Part shown: one piece after another, positions 10,740-19,956 of the stretch
How positions within the stretch are numbered: the first letter of the stretch is position 1
How the letters are laid out: every line of letters starts with the position of its first letter
Origin: Deinococcus hopiensis KR-140
Lineage (GTDB): Bacteria; Deinococcota; Deinococci; Deinococcales; Deinococcaceae
Reading direction: 5' to 3'
Length of the DNA: 64,000 nt
Assembly (NCBI RefSeq): GCF_900176165.1
Contig: NZ_FWWU01000003.1
Span: 186,001 to 250,000, forward strand
Notes under the pieces: model-generated
Seen by the model: only the letters and a program-made list of their open reading frames with translations
Told to the model about the DNA's origin: nothing
Database searches by the model: none
Translations under genes and position numbers: made by a program

Positions 10740-11705
10740 TTACGGAGTGGACTTCAGGTTCTCGGAGAAGAAGCCTTCAAGGCGGTCAAACGGAATGACC
10801 TCAGTGCGGTCATACAAGTCGATGTGGCGTGCGCCGGGAACAACCACAAGCTCCGAGTGTCCGGCCGCCTGCTGGTGGATGGTCTCGCTGAAGTACCGGG
10901 AGTGGGCCTGATCACCAGTGATGAGCAGGATGGGGCGGGGCGCAATGTCTCCGATGTGCTGGAGGGCGCCAAAGTTGATGTGTGCCGCAGCGCTGGTCAC
11001 GGTAAAGCCGCCGATGGACCGGGGATGGTGTCCACGATCAGCGACGTAATACTCGAAAAACTCGCTGGTGATGGGGTCGGGGCCCTCAGCTGGAATGTCC
11101 GCGGGGAAGGTCGGCGTGAGCGCGGGGTGTCCAGCGTCAACATCCGCCCAGCGCTGCTGTGCCACGCGGGCCAGGTTCTGGCGGCGGTCGTCGTCGGTAG
11201 CGCTGCCTTGCCAACCGTCGCGGTTCACACCACTGATGTCGTACATGGCGGTGGTGGCGACCGCTTTGATACGCGGGTCGACCTGGGCAGCGCTGAGCGC
11301 GAACCCACCGCTGCCGCAAATGCCGATCACGCCGATCTGCTCACGATCAACGTAAGGGAGCGTACCCAGGAAATCCACGCCAGCACTGAAATCCTCAGCG
11401 AAGAGTTCGGGGGACGTGATGTGTCTCGGCTCACCGCTGCTCTCGCCGTTGTAGGAAGGGTCGAAAGCAAGGGCTACAAAGCCGCGCTGGGCCATTTCCT
11501 GAGCGTAGACGCCCGGGCCCTGCTCTTTCACCCCGCCGTGAGGCGGGCCGATCACAAGTGCCTGGTACTGGGCAGCTTCGTCGAAATCCTTCCTCTGGTA
11601 CAAGTCAGCCGCAAGCTCAATGCCGTAGCGGTTCTTGTACCGCATGGGCGTCCGCGTAACTTCGGCAGCAAGGGGAAACGTGTAGTTGTCTGGTTGTAAG
11701 GGCAT
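10740..11705 (-). CDS. Alpha/beta hydrolase (YcjY/dienelactone-hydrolase-like)
   Basis: A 321-aa alpha/beta hydrolase. The nucleophile elbow reads IGVIGICGSGGFAL, so the nucleophile is probably the Cys of G-I-C-G-S, as in dienelactone-type enzymes, rather than Ser. The acid is likely the Asp in LLITGDQAHSR and the base the His in PGARHIDLYD. The oxyanion strand is ALVIGPPHGGVKEQ. An insertion of about 100 residues separates the elbow from the acid. The start follows AGGAGACCCC. It is the first gene of the hydrolase-MFS-cyclophilin-like run. The substrate is unknown. Confidence 0.85.
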   Translation of the reverse strand: MPLQPDNYTFPLAAEVTRTPMRYKNRYGIELAADLYQRKDFDEAAQYQALVIGPPHGGVKEQGPGVYAQEMAQRGFVALAFDPSYNGESSGEPRHITSPELFAEDFSAGVDFLGTLPYVDREQIGVIGICGSGGFALSAAQVDPRIKAVATTAMYDISGVNRDGWQGSATDDDRRQNLARVAQQRWADVDAGHPALTPTFPADIPAEGPDPITSEFFEYYVADRGHHPRSIGGFTVTSAAAHINFGALQHIGDIAPRPILLITGDQAHSRYFSETIHQQAAGHSELVVVPGARHIDLYDRTEVIPFDRLEGFFSENLKSTP

Positions 11706-12077
11706 GGGGTCTCCTGGGCTTTGTCGTCTCTGACAGGTGCGGACTGGGGTCAGCCGCGTAAGGGAAGTTTATGAACCCAGGGGGGCGGGCGCTTGCCTAA
11801 AACTCTGAATTTCTGTCCTAAATCTCTTGATCGGAAGTGGAGGTCTGACCTTTGGTCAGGTCGTCCACCTTCGAAGGTCTTCACTGGAGGTGGCGCTGCG
11901 GTTTTCGTCTTCCGCGTGGGTGGCCTTCACTCCCCCCGTTGGCTTTTTATTGGTACTCCGTTGGGTCTGGAACTGCTGGCGAAAAACACGGTGGATTCCC
12001 ACTCTTTGTGTACCGCGCTGACCCCAGAAACAGGGGCGCCATCCATCAGGTTCCCGCCAGTCAACGGAGTACCATTA
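11706..12077. other. Intergenic, no supported gene
   Basis: These 370 bases lie between the hydrolase start and the left end of the IS630 element. They carry overlapping open frames on the plus strand, but none has a ribosome site or a recognisable domain. They may be the interrupted remains of a gene that once ran through the insertion point. Joining the flanks without the IS gives no clear protein. Confidence 0.5.
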
Positions 12078-13142
12078 TTGATCTCGGCTGAAGTTTAGGA
12101 CGGAAGGTAGCTGTGGAGGAGGCGAGCAGGGAGTCGGACATACCGGACGCGCGCCCATCCAACCTTGAGGCGCGCCTTCAATTCCTTCAGTGTCTGTGCA
12201 CAGAAGTTCCCCAGGACGTTGCGCTTGACATAGGCCCACACCAGTTCAATGGGATTGAGTTCCGGAGCGTACGGCGGGAGATATTGCAGAGACAGCCGTG
12301 CTTCACCTGTTGCGAAGGCCGTGACGGCCTTCGATTTGTGGATGCCGGCGTTGTCGAGGACGACCATGACCTCTCCTGGAACGTGCGTCAACACGTGCTG
12401 CAGGAAGCGAATCACGTCCGGACTCTTGAACGCGCCGTGTTGCGTGTGTTGCAGGAACTGGCCGGCAGTGGTGAGTGCACCGATAGTCGACACCTTGTCC
12501 CAGCTGGCTTTGCCATACACCACGGGCGTGTGGCCGCGCAGCGCCCAGGTGTGCTTCACCGTGCCTTTCAGGCTGAACCCCACCTCATCCAGGAAGACCA
12601 GGGTCGCTCCCGCCGTTACTTTTTTTTGATCTCGGGCAGGACGGTCTGAATCCAGGTGGCCACCGCTTCGGGATTCTGTTCCAGCGCGCGTTGATCGGGC
12701 TTCTGGCGGGAGAAGCCCAACTGGTGCAGGATTCTCCGCACGTGGTCGCGATGATGCCAGATGTCGAAGTGACGACCGATGACCTCCCGGACGCGCGGGG
12801 TCGTCCAGCTCGCGTCGGGGAAGCCATGCACCTGTGCGCCTTCGTTGAGCAGTCGCTTCAGGGTCTCTCGCTGCTCTCCGGAGAGTGCTGGCACTCTCCC
12901 CGTGGTGATGGTGGCCTGCAGTGCACCTGGACCCTGGTGCCGCAGGAGGTGCCTCCAGGTGCGCAGAGTACTCATGGAGACACCCAGAAGCTCCGCGAGT
13001 TCCTTGCTGCTGTATTGCCCAGTTTCGAGCAGCTTGAGGAAGTGCAGTCGACGTTCTTCAAGTTGAGCTCGCGTCAGGCGCGAGGGCAGCCAACGGTCCG
13101 TCATCCACCCATTCTAACGTCCGCAACTTCAGCCGGTATCAA
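12078..13142 (-). mobile_element. IS630-family insertion sequence, complete
   Basis: The element is 1,065 bp, bounded by imperfect inverted repeats. The left end is TTGATCTCGGCTGAAGTT and the right end reads TTGATACCGGCTGAAGTT on the minus strand; similarity continues through GGACG. Each end abuts TA (12076-12077 and 13143-13144), the target duplication typical of IS630/Tc1 elements. It contains two minus-strand frames joined by a slippery A-run. Ends and duplication are intact, so it may be recent and active. Confidence 0.92.
12095..13104 (-). CDS. IS630-family transposase (two frames, -1 shift)
   Basis: The first frame starts at 13104 and encodes a helix-turn-helix DNA-binding part (SSKELAELLGVSMSTLRTWR) and linker, ending at 12616 with EIKKK-stop. 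The second frame encodes the DDE catalytic core: VFLDEVGFSL (first Asp), VMVVLDNAGIHKS (second Asp) and APELNPIELVWAYVK (Glu). The frames meet at eight A residues on the coding strand (12620-12627). A -1 slip there gives a continuous fusion of about 335 aa with the usual domain order. This is the known expression strategy of many IS630 elements. Confidence 0.88.
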
Positions 13143-13453
13143 TAAGGGGTAGTTTCCTTGGTGATAAGCGTGGGAAGGGTAGTCGTCACCCGAGATGTTA
13201 TTTTGTGACCACCCAACTTCCTTCGTATTGGTTGCCACCCTCGGCTGAGAGAATAGAGTACTTTGATCCAGGTGCTTTTTTGTCTTGATTGTACGTTTCT
13301 ATGAAATGAACCATATTCCATCCAGGTTTTAGTGCAATGTCGACGGTGTACGTTTCCGTAAATCCATTCGAGGACTTGCATTTTTTCGCTACTCCCTTCA
13401 TGCTACCAGGTTGAAGGGCAAACATGAATGCGTAGTGAGTTGTGGTAACAGTA

Positions 13454-14342
13454 GACCTCTTGCGAAAGTCGTAGGCTAAGCTGGGAGGGTGGAGCGAGAC
13501 CGTCTGACACGCACGCTGAAGATGAATCGCAAGCAGTTCCGTCGACGCACCGGGGTCTACCCGGAAACGTTTGCTGAGATGGAAGAGGTGCTGACCCTAC
13601 GCGAAGGACAGAAAAAGAAATCAGGCCGCCCCGCCGCGCTCAGCGTGGCGGAACAACTGCTGATGACCCTGGAATTCTGGCGCGAGTACCGGACCTTCGC
13701 CCACCTGGGTGACGACTGGGGTGTGCACGAAGCCACCGTGCATCGCACGGTGGAACGCGTGGAAGCGGCTCTGATTGCCAGTGCACGGTTCCAGCTGCCC
13801 AAGAAACGCGTGTTTCAGGAAGCACAACTCGTGTACAGCATCGTCGCGGTCGATGCTTCCGAAGTGCCCTGTGAACGGCCCAAAAAAAGCAGCGCGCGTG
13901 GTACAGCGGCAAGAAAAAGCGGCACACCCTGAAATTTCAGGTGCTGATGTGCACAGTGACGCAGCGCATCCTGGGCACCGCCACGAGCGCTGGGGCGGTT
14001 CATGACCTAAAGCTGTTTCGTCAGTCAGGCGTTCGTTTTCCTCACCAAACGGCGCTTATTGGAGATGCAGGGTATCAGGGCCTGTGGAGAAGCCACAGGC
14101 ACGCCCTTACCCCCCATAAGGCGACGCAGGCGTCGCCTCTGTCCGCGGAGCAGCGCCAGGACAACCGTGTCCTCGCGCATACCAGGCAGGCAATCGAGCA
14201 TATGATCCGTCGCATGAAGATCTTCCGTGTGCTGAAGGGCGTGTACCGACATCGGCGGCGTCGGTTTGCACTCCGGGTTCAGCTCATCGCAGCGCTGTGC
14301 AACCTCACCCAAGCCTGCCGATCGTGACTTTCGCAAGAGGTC
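13454..14342 (+). mobile_element. IS5-type insertion sequence inside a lipoprotein gene
   Basis: The element is 889 bp with 16-base perfect terminal inverted repeats, GACCTCTTGCGAAAGT at the left and its complement at the right end. It is flanked by TA on both sides (13452-13453 and 14343-14344), read as the target duplication. It carries one transposase in two overlapping frames on the plus strand. Ends are intact and identical, which suggests a recent insertion. Confidence 0.92.
13489..14327 (+). CDS. IS5-family transposase (two frames, -1 shift)
   Basis: The first frame (13489-13932) encodes a helix-turn-helix-like N-terminus (MNRKQFRRRTGVYPETFAEM, HLGDDWGVHEATVHRTVERV) and the first catalytic Asp in IVAVDASEVPCERPKK. 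At the run of seven A residues (13882-13888) a -1 slip gives KKKQRAWYSGKKKRHTLKFQ and joins the second frame. That frame supplies the second Asp (LIGDAGYQG) and the Glu (RQAIEHMIRRMKIFRVLKG). The fused product is about 279 aa. Without slippage the first frame ends in an unrelated tail at 13932. Confidence 0.87.
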
Positions 14343-14763
14343 TAGTACTGTCTATTTTGACCGTATTGCTTTGCACATTAATATATCTTGTCTTCCCCTC
14401 ACTATCAGTAAACGTAAGGTTGCCGATATGAGCGTAGGGGGTATTATTAACAATTATTTCGCTGGTATCGCAAATACTTGAAAGTCCTTCCTTCAGTCCA
14501 GCCAAAGTAGAACTCATAACTGATTTGGCAGCCTCGGAGGTCACTTGTACGTTGATGGTATTATCTGACTTGATAGTACCAACATCACTCCACTCTTTAC
14601 TAAAGCGAATAGGATAATCCTTGTCCGCGCTATATCCCTCTACGGTACCTTGACCCATGAAGCTCAGCGTAGTGGGCGCCACGGGCGAGTTCGTGCTCCC
14701 ACAGGAAGTGGCCAGAAGGGTTGCGGCGAGGGTGCCCATCAGCATTTTGGTCTTGATATTCAT

Positions 14764-15109
14764 GGTTATCTCCTTGAATTGCTGAAGGGCAGGAGGTTTG
14801 CGTCCCGCTCTCTTTGCTTAGGACAACATTAGGAAAACGGCCGTGAACGACAGATGAACAGGCGGGTTTCTGGAAGTTATCAGGTACTGTGGGAGGATGA
14901 AATATATACGATAAGTTATTTCTCAAGGCCCCCTTGGTCCTCTCGGCCGCTTCCCTCCCCTGCCCCGAAGTGTTCCAAGCCCCACGTCCCCGGCCTGTTC
15001 GCATCTCTCCGTCAAAGCGTTCGCTTAATGCGCGTGCGGGCGAGTTCTGGATGGCCTGCGCCTATGCTCTTGGTCCCGGAACCCCAGACGAGGGCCTGCC
15101 TGCGCCTTC
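14764..15109. other. Intergenic region, regulatory DNA for flanking genes
   Basis: These 346 bases separate the divergent lipoprotein (minus) and hydrolase (plus) genes. A Shine-Dalgarno-like AAGGAGAT for the lipoprotein lies at its left edge. I see an AT-rich patch near 14895-14925 that may hold promoters, but no RNA gene or repeat. Confidence 0.4.
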
Positions 15110-15850
15110 ATGCCAGTGACAGTAACAGTACGATTAATCGTGACGACCAAACATAGCCTTGTGTTGCTCCCCGGAGCGCTGCAGTCCAGTGCTTTGCTGG
15201 CTCCATTGGCCTCCGCCTTGGCCCCTTTTGCCGATGTGCTGTCCTTGGACCTTCCCGGTCATGGAGGCCAGCCCATCCCGGATACCTTGAATGCCCACGA
15301 GCTTGCTCAAGCTGTCAAGGTTGAACTGGACGCCCGGAACGTGGCGCGGACTCACGTGTTCGGGTACAGCTTAGGTGGGTACGTGGGACTGCTGCTTGCG
15401 CAGGCCCATCCTGACCGGGTGGCTGGCGTGTTTGCTCACGCCACAAAACTCTCCTGGACTCCAGAGGTGGCTTCACGTGAGGTCCGTGGGCTGGATCCTG
15501 ACCGCATCTTGCAGAAAGCCCCAGCCTTCGCCGCTACGCTGGAACAGGTACACGCTCCTCAGGACTGGCGGCTACTCACCCGGCGTGTTGCCGACCTCTT
15601 GACGCAGCTTGGTGACAACCCGGCAGTGACCGATGCTGTTTTGCGCGGCCTGACAGTTCCCGTACAGCTCTCCGTCGGAGACCATGACCGGATGGTCACT
15701 GTGGAAGAAACCGTAGGCGCTTACCGGACGCTGGCGCGGGGTCGCCTACTCGTACTGCCGGACGTGACGCACCCCCTTGAACACAGCGTGCAGGAGCGCC
15801 TTGCGCCGGAAATACACACGTTCCTCCAGGCTACAGGCGGCCACACGTAA
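15110..15850 (+). CDS. Alpha/beta hydrolase
   Basis: A 246-aa hydrolase of the classical fold. The strand/oxyanion motif is LVLLPGALQSSALL, the nucleophile elbow is HVFGYSLGGYVGLLLA (Ser in GYSLGG), the Asp is in SVGDHDRMV and the His in LPDVTHPLEH. The short cap makes it BioH/MhpC-like. The start is uncertain: the ATG at 15110 lacks a ribosome site, and a GTG 30 bases downstream would still keep the whole domain. It stands alone between the lipoprotein and unknown genes. The substrate is not determinable. Confidence 0.82.
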   Translation: MPVTVTVRLIVTTKHSLVLLPGALQSSALLAPLASALAPFADVLSLDLPGHGGQPIPDTLNAHELAQAVKVELDARNVARTHVFGYSLGGYVGLLLAQAHPDRVAGVFAHATKLSWTPEVASREVRGLDPDRILQKAPAFAATLEQVHAPQDWRLLTRRVADLLTQLGDNPAVTDAVLRGLTVPVQLSVGDHDRMVTVEETVGAYRTLARGRLLVLPDVTHPLEHSVQERLAPEIHTFLQATGGHT

Positions 15851-16076
15851 AGGATGAAGTTCCACCTACCACCTTCATTCCGGTTGCTGAGGACACAGGT
15901 CTGATTATTCCGGTTGGGCAGTTCGTTCTACGCAACACTGACGACCGCGCCAACGGCGCTCATCTGGCGTGACCGACTCTCCGGGGCAGAGAATCCAGTA
16001 TTGAGAGCAGCGAAAAGGCCCACCGAGAGGCGGACCTATAACTCGCGATTCTTCAGTTTGCAGTCTGAAAGAAGTC

Positions 16077-16544
16077 CTAACAGCCAAACCAAAAGACCAT
16101 CCTCAAGTGGCGCGGATCCTCCACTCGAGACACCAGGTAAGGCAGGGTACGTTGAGAAAACGGAGCCGTCACTTCGGAGCACCGGACCGGAGGGTCGTAG
16201 CCATCCACATCTTCGAGCCATTGCTCCCAATCAAAGGCAAGGAGTTCATCCAACGTGACCCAAGACGGTGCCGTGATGCTCGGATCATCGCGCACAGCCT
16301 GCCAACGCGTCCGCACCTCAGGGCTTGCGTCTTCTGGTATGCCACGGCAGCAGGCAATGGGATCCAAGGTATACGGCCCACCACGGGCAAGAATGGCGAA
16401 GAAGGCGGAGTTGCGATGGAGTTCGGCAGGATGCCACCTCTCCCTCTGCATGTACTGAGATGGAACAGGATCAGCAGCGAGATCAATGTAGGTCCACCGC
16501 CCGTCAAGGCAGATCTCATAGCTTTCAAGAATGTCCAAGCCCAT
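16077..16544 (-). CDS. Hypothetical protein resembling the MGCDIH family
   Basis: A 155-aa protein starting MGLDILESYEICLDGRWTYI, with HRNSAFFAILA, GIPEDASPEVRTRW and SWVTLDELLAFDWEQ. This pattern is that of small proteins of unknown function, common in phages and actinobacteria, that begin MGCDIH and contain an RNY-x-LF-x-ILA element. Here the C and H of the opening motif are replaced. The start at 16544 is well supported by AGGAGGAG eight bases upstream. It is rich in Trp, Asp and Glu and has no signal or membrane segment. It may derive from a prophage; the function is unknown. Confidence 0.65.
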   Translation of the reverse strand: MGLDILESYEICLDGRWTYIDLAADPVPSQYMQRERWHPAELHRNSAFFAILARGGPYTLDPIACCRGIPEDASPEVRTRWQAVRDDPSITAPSWVTLDELLAFDWEQWLEDVDGYDPPVRCSEVTAPFSQRTLPYLVSRVEDPRHLRMVFWFGC

Positions 16545-16624
16545 GATTCCGTCTCCTCCTTTCCCGTACTGCACAGCCTGCTCCCTGCTCTAAATACCCT
16601 TTGGCCAAAGGGAAGGACAGTGGA

Positions 16625-16873
16625 TCAGAGGTCGGCAGCGGCACGAACGCCACGCGCGATCAGCTGAGGATGACTCACCCCAGCTCGCCCGCTGACGCGC
16701 TGTCCCGTAATGAACTTCCCCTTGTAGAGACTCACCAGATGCTGATGGACAGTCTGTACGTCAATGACCTGACCCTTCTCGACTGCCTGTTGAACAAACC
16801 ACTCGGCGAAATCTTCCCGTGTGTCAGTTTGAGCGTATAGCGTCAGCAGGAGCGCCTCGGGTAGATCATTCAT
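16625..16873 (-). CDS. Small hypothetical protein
   Basis: An 82-aa acidic, helical protein beginning MNDLPEALLLTLYAQTDTRE, with DFAEWFVQQAVEKGQVIDVQ and VHQHLVSLYKGKFI. I do not recognise the family. An alternative start at 16894 (MCSTLEG) adds seven residues; GAGG lies very close to the chosen ATG, so the start is uncertain. It follows the MGCDIH-like gene on the same strand by 80 bases and may share its transcript. Composition suggests a real protein rather than a chance frame. Confidence 0.5.
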   Translation of the reverse strand: MNDLPEALLLTLYAQTDTREDFAEWFVQQAVEKGQVIDVQTVHQHLVSLYKGKFITGQRVSGRAGVSHPQLIARGVRAAADL

Positions 16874-17350
16874 ACCCTCAAGTGTGCTGCACATAGCAGC
16901 CCAACCTGGCGGGAGCTTCTCCGCCCTAACTGGGCTTAGGGGTGAGTCCTCCTCATCTTTCCGAGCGCAGCAACAGAACAGGATGAAGACTGTCCTATCA
17001 GAAGCTTGAAGGCTACAAAAAGACCCCTGCACACTGAGGGGATGAATGAGGGTGTGGCGGTGGTCGGATGGGGCTGGGATTTGGAGACGCTGGAGGAGAG
17101 GAGAAAGCATGCTCATGTACTGCTTGAGCAGGTAGTGCTGATCAAGTCGCGCCAGATGGAGTGGGAGGTGACCCGCGAAGAGAGGAAATGGCGAAAGTTG
17201 AACCAGCGCCGGAATGCTGACTCTCTGTCCTAATTGGCCTTAGGTAAGGCATAATTGAGGGTTTTATCCGAGTAGAAGCTAGAACAAATTCTCCTATTGT
17301 GTGTAGGCCGAAGTGGTGAGTAGCACGTCTCCGAACATTCCTCGCCAGTG
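16874..17350. other. Gene-poor stretch
   Basis: About 480 bases of mixed composition with only short unsupported frames. A 75-codon plus-strand frame near 17006-17233 has no ribosome site or recognised domain. No RNA gene or repeat is seen. Confidence 0.4.
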
Positions 17351-17885
17351 TCACTGGTGTTGGTTTAATGACAGGACCTTACCAAATTCCCCAGCCTCAT
17401 GCACGCGTGGACCGTCTGGCTCGCAGGTTTTAGGACTCCCGTGTACGCCATGAATCTCTTCGGCTGGGATGATCCGCTCAGGTAGGTGATGTTCGGTGAT
17501 AAAGAGTGTCTCACGCAGGCTAGAGGGTGAAAAGTGCCCATCCAAATAGAAGGTCTGGTTCTGTGACGAGCGAACAAACAGGCTGAAGAAGTATGTGTAG
17601 GACGTTTGTTGATGACGAGGTAGCCGCACTCCCTGTTCCGAGATTCCAAACCCAGCCTGGCAGCAGAGAGCTGGGAAGGGTGCTCGAAGTTGACCAAAGG
17701 TTTCTCCGCTGACCAGCAAGAAAACAGGCTCTGGGTTGAGTGTTTACGCAAATACCACAATCAGGTCGTTCAAGTTGGATTGTGATCTTGGTAGCCTCTA
17801 CACCCTCACAGATGAACATGGACGAAATCCTGAACTCTCTAGCCCTGGAGCTTTTTGGAGCACTACGGTTGAAGGAGGAACGCAA
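17351..17885 (-). pseudogene. Unknown gene, probably frameshifted
   Basis: Two minus-strand frames read as one protein-like sequence. The upstream frame gives MFICEGVEATKITIQLERPD and CGICVNTQP. One base over, near 17745, it continues PEPVFLLVSGETFGQLRAPF, TSYTYFFSLFVRSSQNQTFY and LPERIIPAEEIHGVHGS to a stop at 17351. The combined product would be about 165 aa. GC is lower than in the flanks. No family is recognised and the start is unclear. It could also be two chance frames. Confidence 0.35.
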
Positions 17886-18029
17886 AGCTTGAGCGGGGGA
17901 TTTGTGACGCCGCTTCTCCTGTAGGTGTCTGGCGCATAGGCCACGGCAGAAGCGGGGAAAAGAGGAAAGACCACGAGGGAAGAAGGGGCACGAGGGCTTT
18001 TCCTTTCGTATATATTATTTTTGACGCTT

Positions 18030-18290
18030 ACAGTGCGCCTGTTTGAGGTTTATGCAGCACACCGACGCACATTTCATCCAGTGGCGCAGATCCTCGATGA
18101 GGAGGGGAGCAAATTTGATGTTCCACCGCCGAAGGGTCTCGTGACTGACCCGAATACTGCGTTCGTGGAGCAAGTTCCTGAACATCACGTTGGCTGAGGG
18201 GGAAACGGTGGCGGTAGCGCTTCCGGTCACTCACAGCCCACCAGCCTACCGGCGTTAAGTTGCCGGAACCCTGGAGATGCCGTCTGGATC
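18030..18290 (-). mobile_element. IS6-family transposase remnant
   Basis: Pieces in two minus-strand frames match the N-terminus of IS6-type transposases: YRHRFPLSQRDVQEL, then LLHERSIRVSHETLRRWNIK FAPLL, then LDEMCVGV before the frame is lost. The catalytic core and ends are missing. It is an old, decayed fragment next to the degenerate IS5-type element. Confidence 0.6.
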
Positions 18291-18397
18291 GGACCGTCAC
18301 GTCGAGTCTACCGTACGACCGGGAATACAACCCTGAGATGCAGGAGGGATGGCATGAAGAAGTGTTGCAACCATCAACGTTTTTCTGAATCAGACCA

Positions 18398-19328
18398 CTA
18401 AAGTGCGTCTGAAGCAGGTCAGGGTGGCCCCTTGGCCAAGCGGTGGACCATCAAGCGGATCATGGATCATCACCTCGTAGACAAGGTTCTCCGCTGTCTC
18501 CGGCAGCGCTTCATCGTCCTTGGCCATGCACCTGGATTTTCCCAGCCAGGCAAAGGTCCGCTCTACCACCCAACGCCGTTTGGACACCACAAAACCCTTG
18601 GGCACCTCCACGTGTCGTGGAGGTGCATCTTTTGGTGCCCAGGTGCTCTGCTGTCCTGACCAGGGATGCTTCACGATCTCCAGCGTCCAGCCGAGAAACG
18701 TTCCCTGTTCTCCTGCCAGTTTTCCGGTGTATCCCGCATCTGCCCACAGGTGCTTCATTCGCGGAAAGACGTTCGGCGCCCCCTCGCAAGAGGAGGACCG
18801 CGCCTGCGCGGGGGAAGAATGTCCGCTTCATGTACTTTGATCGCCATGACGAGGCAGGGCGTATCCACAAGCAGATGACGCTTCCGTCCGTTGACCTTTT
18901 TACCGCCATCGTAACCACGTAGTCCACCTGCCTCTGTTGTTTTGACCGATTGACTGTCTATGATTCCAGCGCTTGGTGTCTCAGGATGTCCTTCTCGCAC
19001 TCGGACCAACTCACGCAATTGGGTATGCAACGCTTCCCACACGCCTTGCAGCCTCCACATCCTGTGGTAGTGGTAGATCGTCTGCCAGGCCACGGCCTCC
19101 GCGGAGGACGGAGAAGATGCTGTCCAGAATCTCCCGCAAAGACCACTTGCGGGGCCGACCCACAAGAGACTCAGGAGGGGTCAGCGGCTGAAGGACGTTC
19201 CACTCGGCATCGGTGAGATCGTTTGGGTACGGACGCCCCAGTCATGCGCGCACCACCTCCGCCCTATCATCCCTCCTTCCTCTAATCAGGCAAAACCCGC
19301 TCCCACACGTTTTTCAGACGCACTTTAG
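18398..19328 (-). mobile_element. IS5-type insertion sequence with broken transposase
   Basis: About 930 bp with inverted ends reading CTAAAGTGCGTCTGAA at both sides. The minus strand encodes an IS5-family DDE transposase scattered over at least three frames: PYPNDLTDAEWNVLQPLTPP and PRKWSLREILDSIF; then WQTIYHYHRMWRLQGVWEAL and IIDSQSVKTTEAGGLRGYDG; then WADAGYTGKLAGE and RRWVVERTFAWLGKSR. The order is correct but every frame is interrupted, so this copy cannot make its own enzyme. The intact ends could still be mobilised by a related element. Confidence 0.82.
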
Positions 19329-19458
19329 GCCTGCGCCAGGCTGACGCTGCTTCACTGCCGGCCCTCCAGCAACTCGTCCAGCCGGTTCACTATCCGCCGT
19401 CTGGCGAAGACGGTGGCCCGGATGATGGGGCTGGGTTGGGCTGAAGCCTCTGGGCCCC

Positions 19459-19956
19459 TCAGCTTACCCGGCAGACATATTCGCCGTCGTCGAGCTTGAA
19501 GCGCATGCCCAGCAGTCGCCAGAAGCCCAGCAGGGCGTTGAGGCTCAGCCCGCTGAAGGACTCCCCCCGCACCACATAGCGGTTGTAGTAGTTCTGGGTG
19601 GTGGGGAACTTGCGGCCCTCGTCCAGCACCTGCTTGGCCTTCTCGTTGAGTTCCATGCGCCCGACGCGGTACAGTCCGCGCTGCTCGGTCAGGTACACCT
19701 CGGCCAGCGTGTCGGGCTTGCCGCTCGAGACGCACGCCACGTGCTTGACCGTAACGGGCAGGCCGGTCATGTCGTGAACCTGCTGCACGTACTCGCGCGC
19801 GGTCTGGGATGAGGACGTCCTGGGGATGCTCTGCGCGCTCACAGCCCCCAGCATCAACGTGAGCGCCAGCACGCCGCGCTGGGTCCAGCGTTCAGCGCAC
19901 GTTTTCCCCCTGCCCGAACACGCCCGGCTGCCCCCTAACCCAATTTCCCAGGACAT
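19459..19956 (-). CDS. Secreted hypothetical protein
   Basis: A 165-aa frame whose useful part begins at the hydrophobic stretch GVLALTLMLGAVSAQS, a probable signal peptide with an A-S-A-like cleavage site. The first ~27 residues upstream look non-native, so the real start may be a later codon near 19877. The mature part has MTGLPVTVKHVACVSSGKPD, EVYLTEQRGLYRVGRMELNE and a C-terminal Cys pair distribution (C..C) that could form a disulfide. I do not recognise the family. It is divergent from the ATP-grasp operon that begins 217 bases away. Confidence 0.6.
   Translation of the reverse strand: MSWEIGLGGSRACSGRGKTCAERWTQRGVLALTLMLGAVSAQSIPRTSSSQTAREYVQQVHDMTGLPVTVKHVACVSSGKPDTLAEVYLTEQRGLYRVGRMELNEKAKQVLDEGRKFPTTQNYYNRYVVRGESFSGLSLNALLGFWRLLGMRFKLDDGEYVCRVS

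Larger units (their letters stand above)
13198..14763 (-). pseudogene. Lipoprotein gene interrupted by an IS5-type element
   Basis: The 5' part (14763 to 14343) starts after AAGGAGAT and encodes MNIKTKMLMGTLAATLLATSC with a lipobox (LATSC), so the mature protein would be lipid-anchored at Cys21. It continues through strand-rich sequence to NVQSNTVKIDST. The 3' part (13451 to 13198) resumes VTTTHYAFMFALQPG and ends SWVVTK. Removing the IS and one TA copy joins them in frame (GAC AGT ACT ACT GTT ACC) into 224 codons. No family is recognised. GC is lower than in the surroundings. As it stands the protein is truncated. Confidence 0.85.

Noticed and set aside
11793..12098. A 101-codon plus-strand frame crossing the left IS630 end
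   Set aside because: It runs into the IS inverted repeat, has no ribosome site and no recognisable domain. Composition looks like chance.
13882..13888. A7 run read as a loss-of-function mutation of the transposase
   Set aside because: The position and resulting fusion match programmed -1 slippage, and the element ends are intact, so a regulated frameshift is more likely.
17006..17233. A 75-codon plus-strand frame
   Set aside because: No ribosome site or known motif; it overlaps the upstream region of the opposite-strand small gene.
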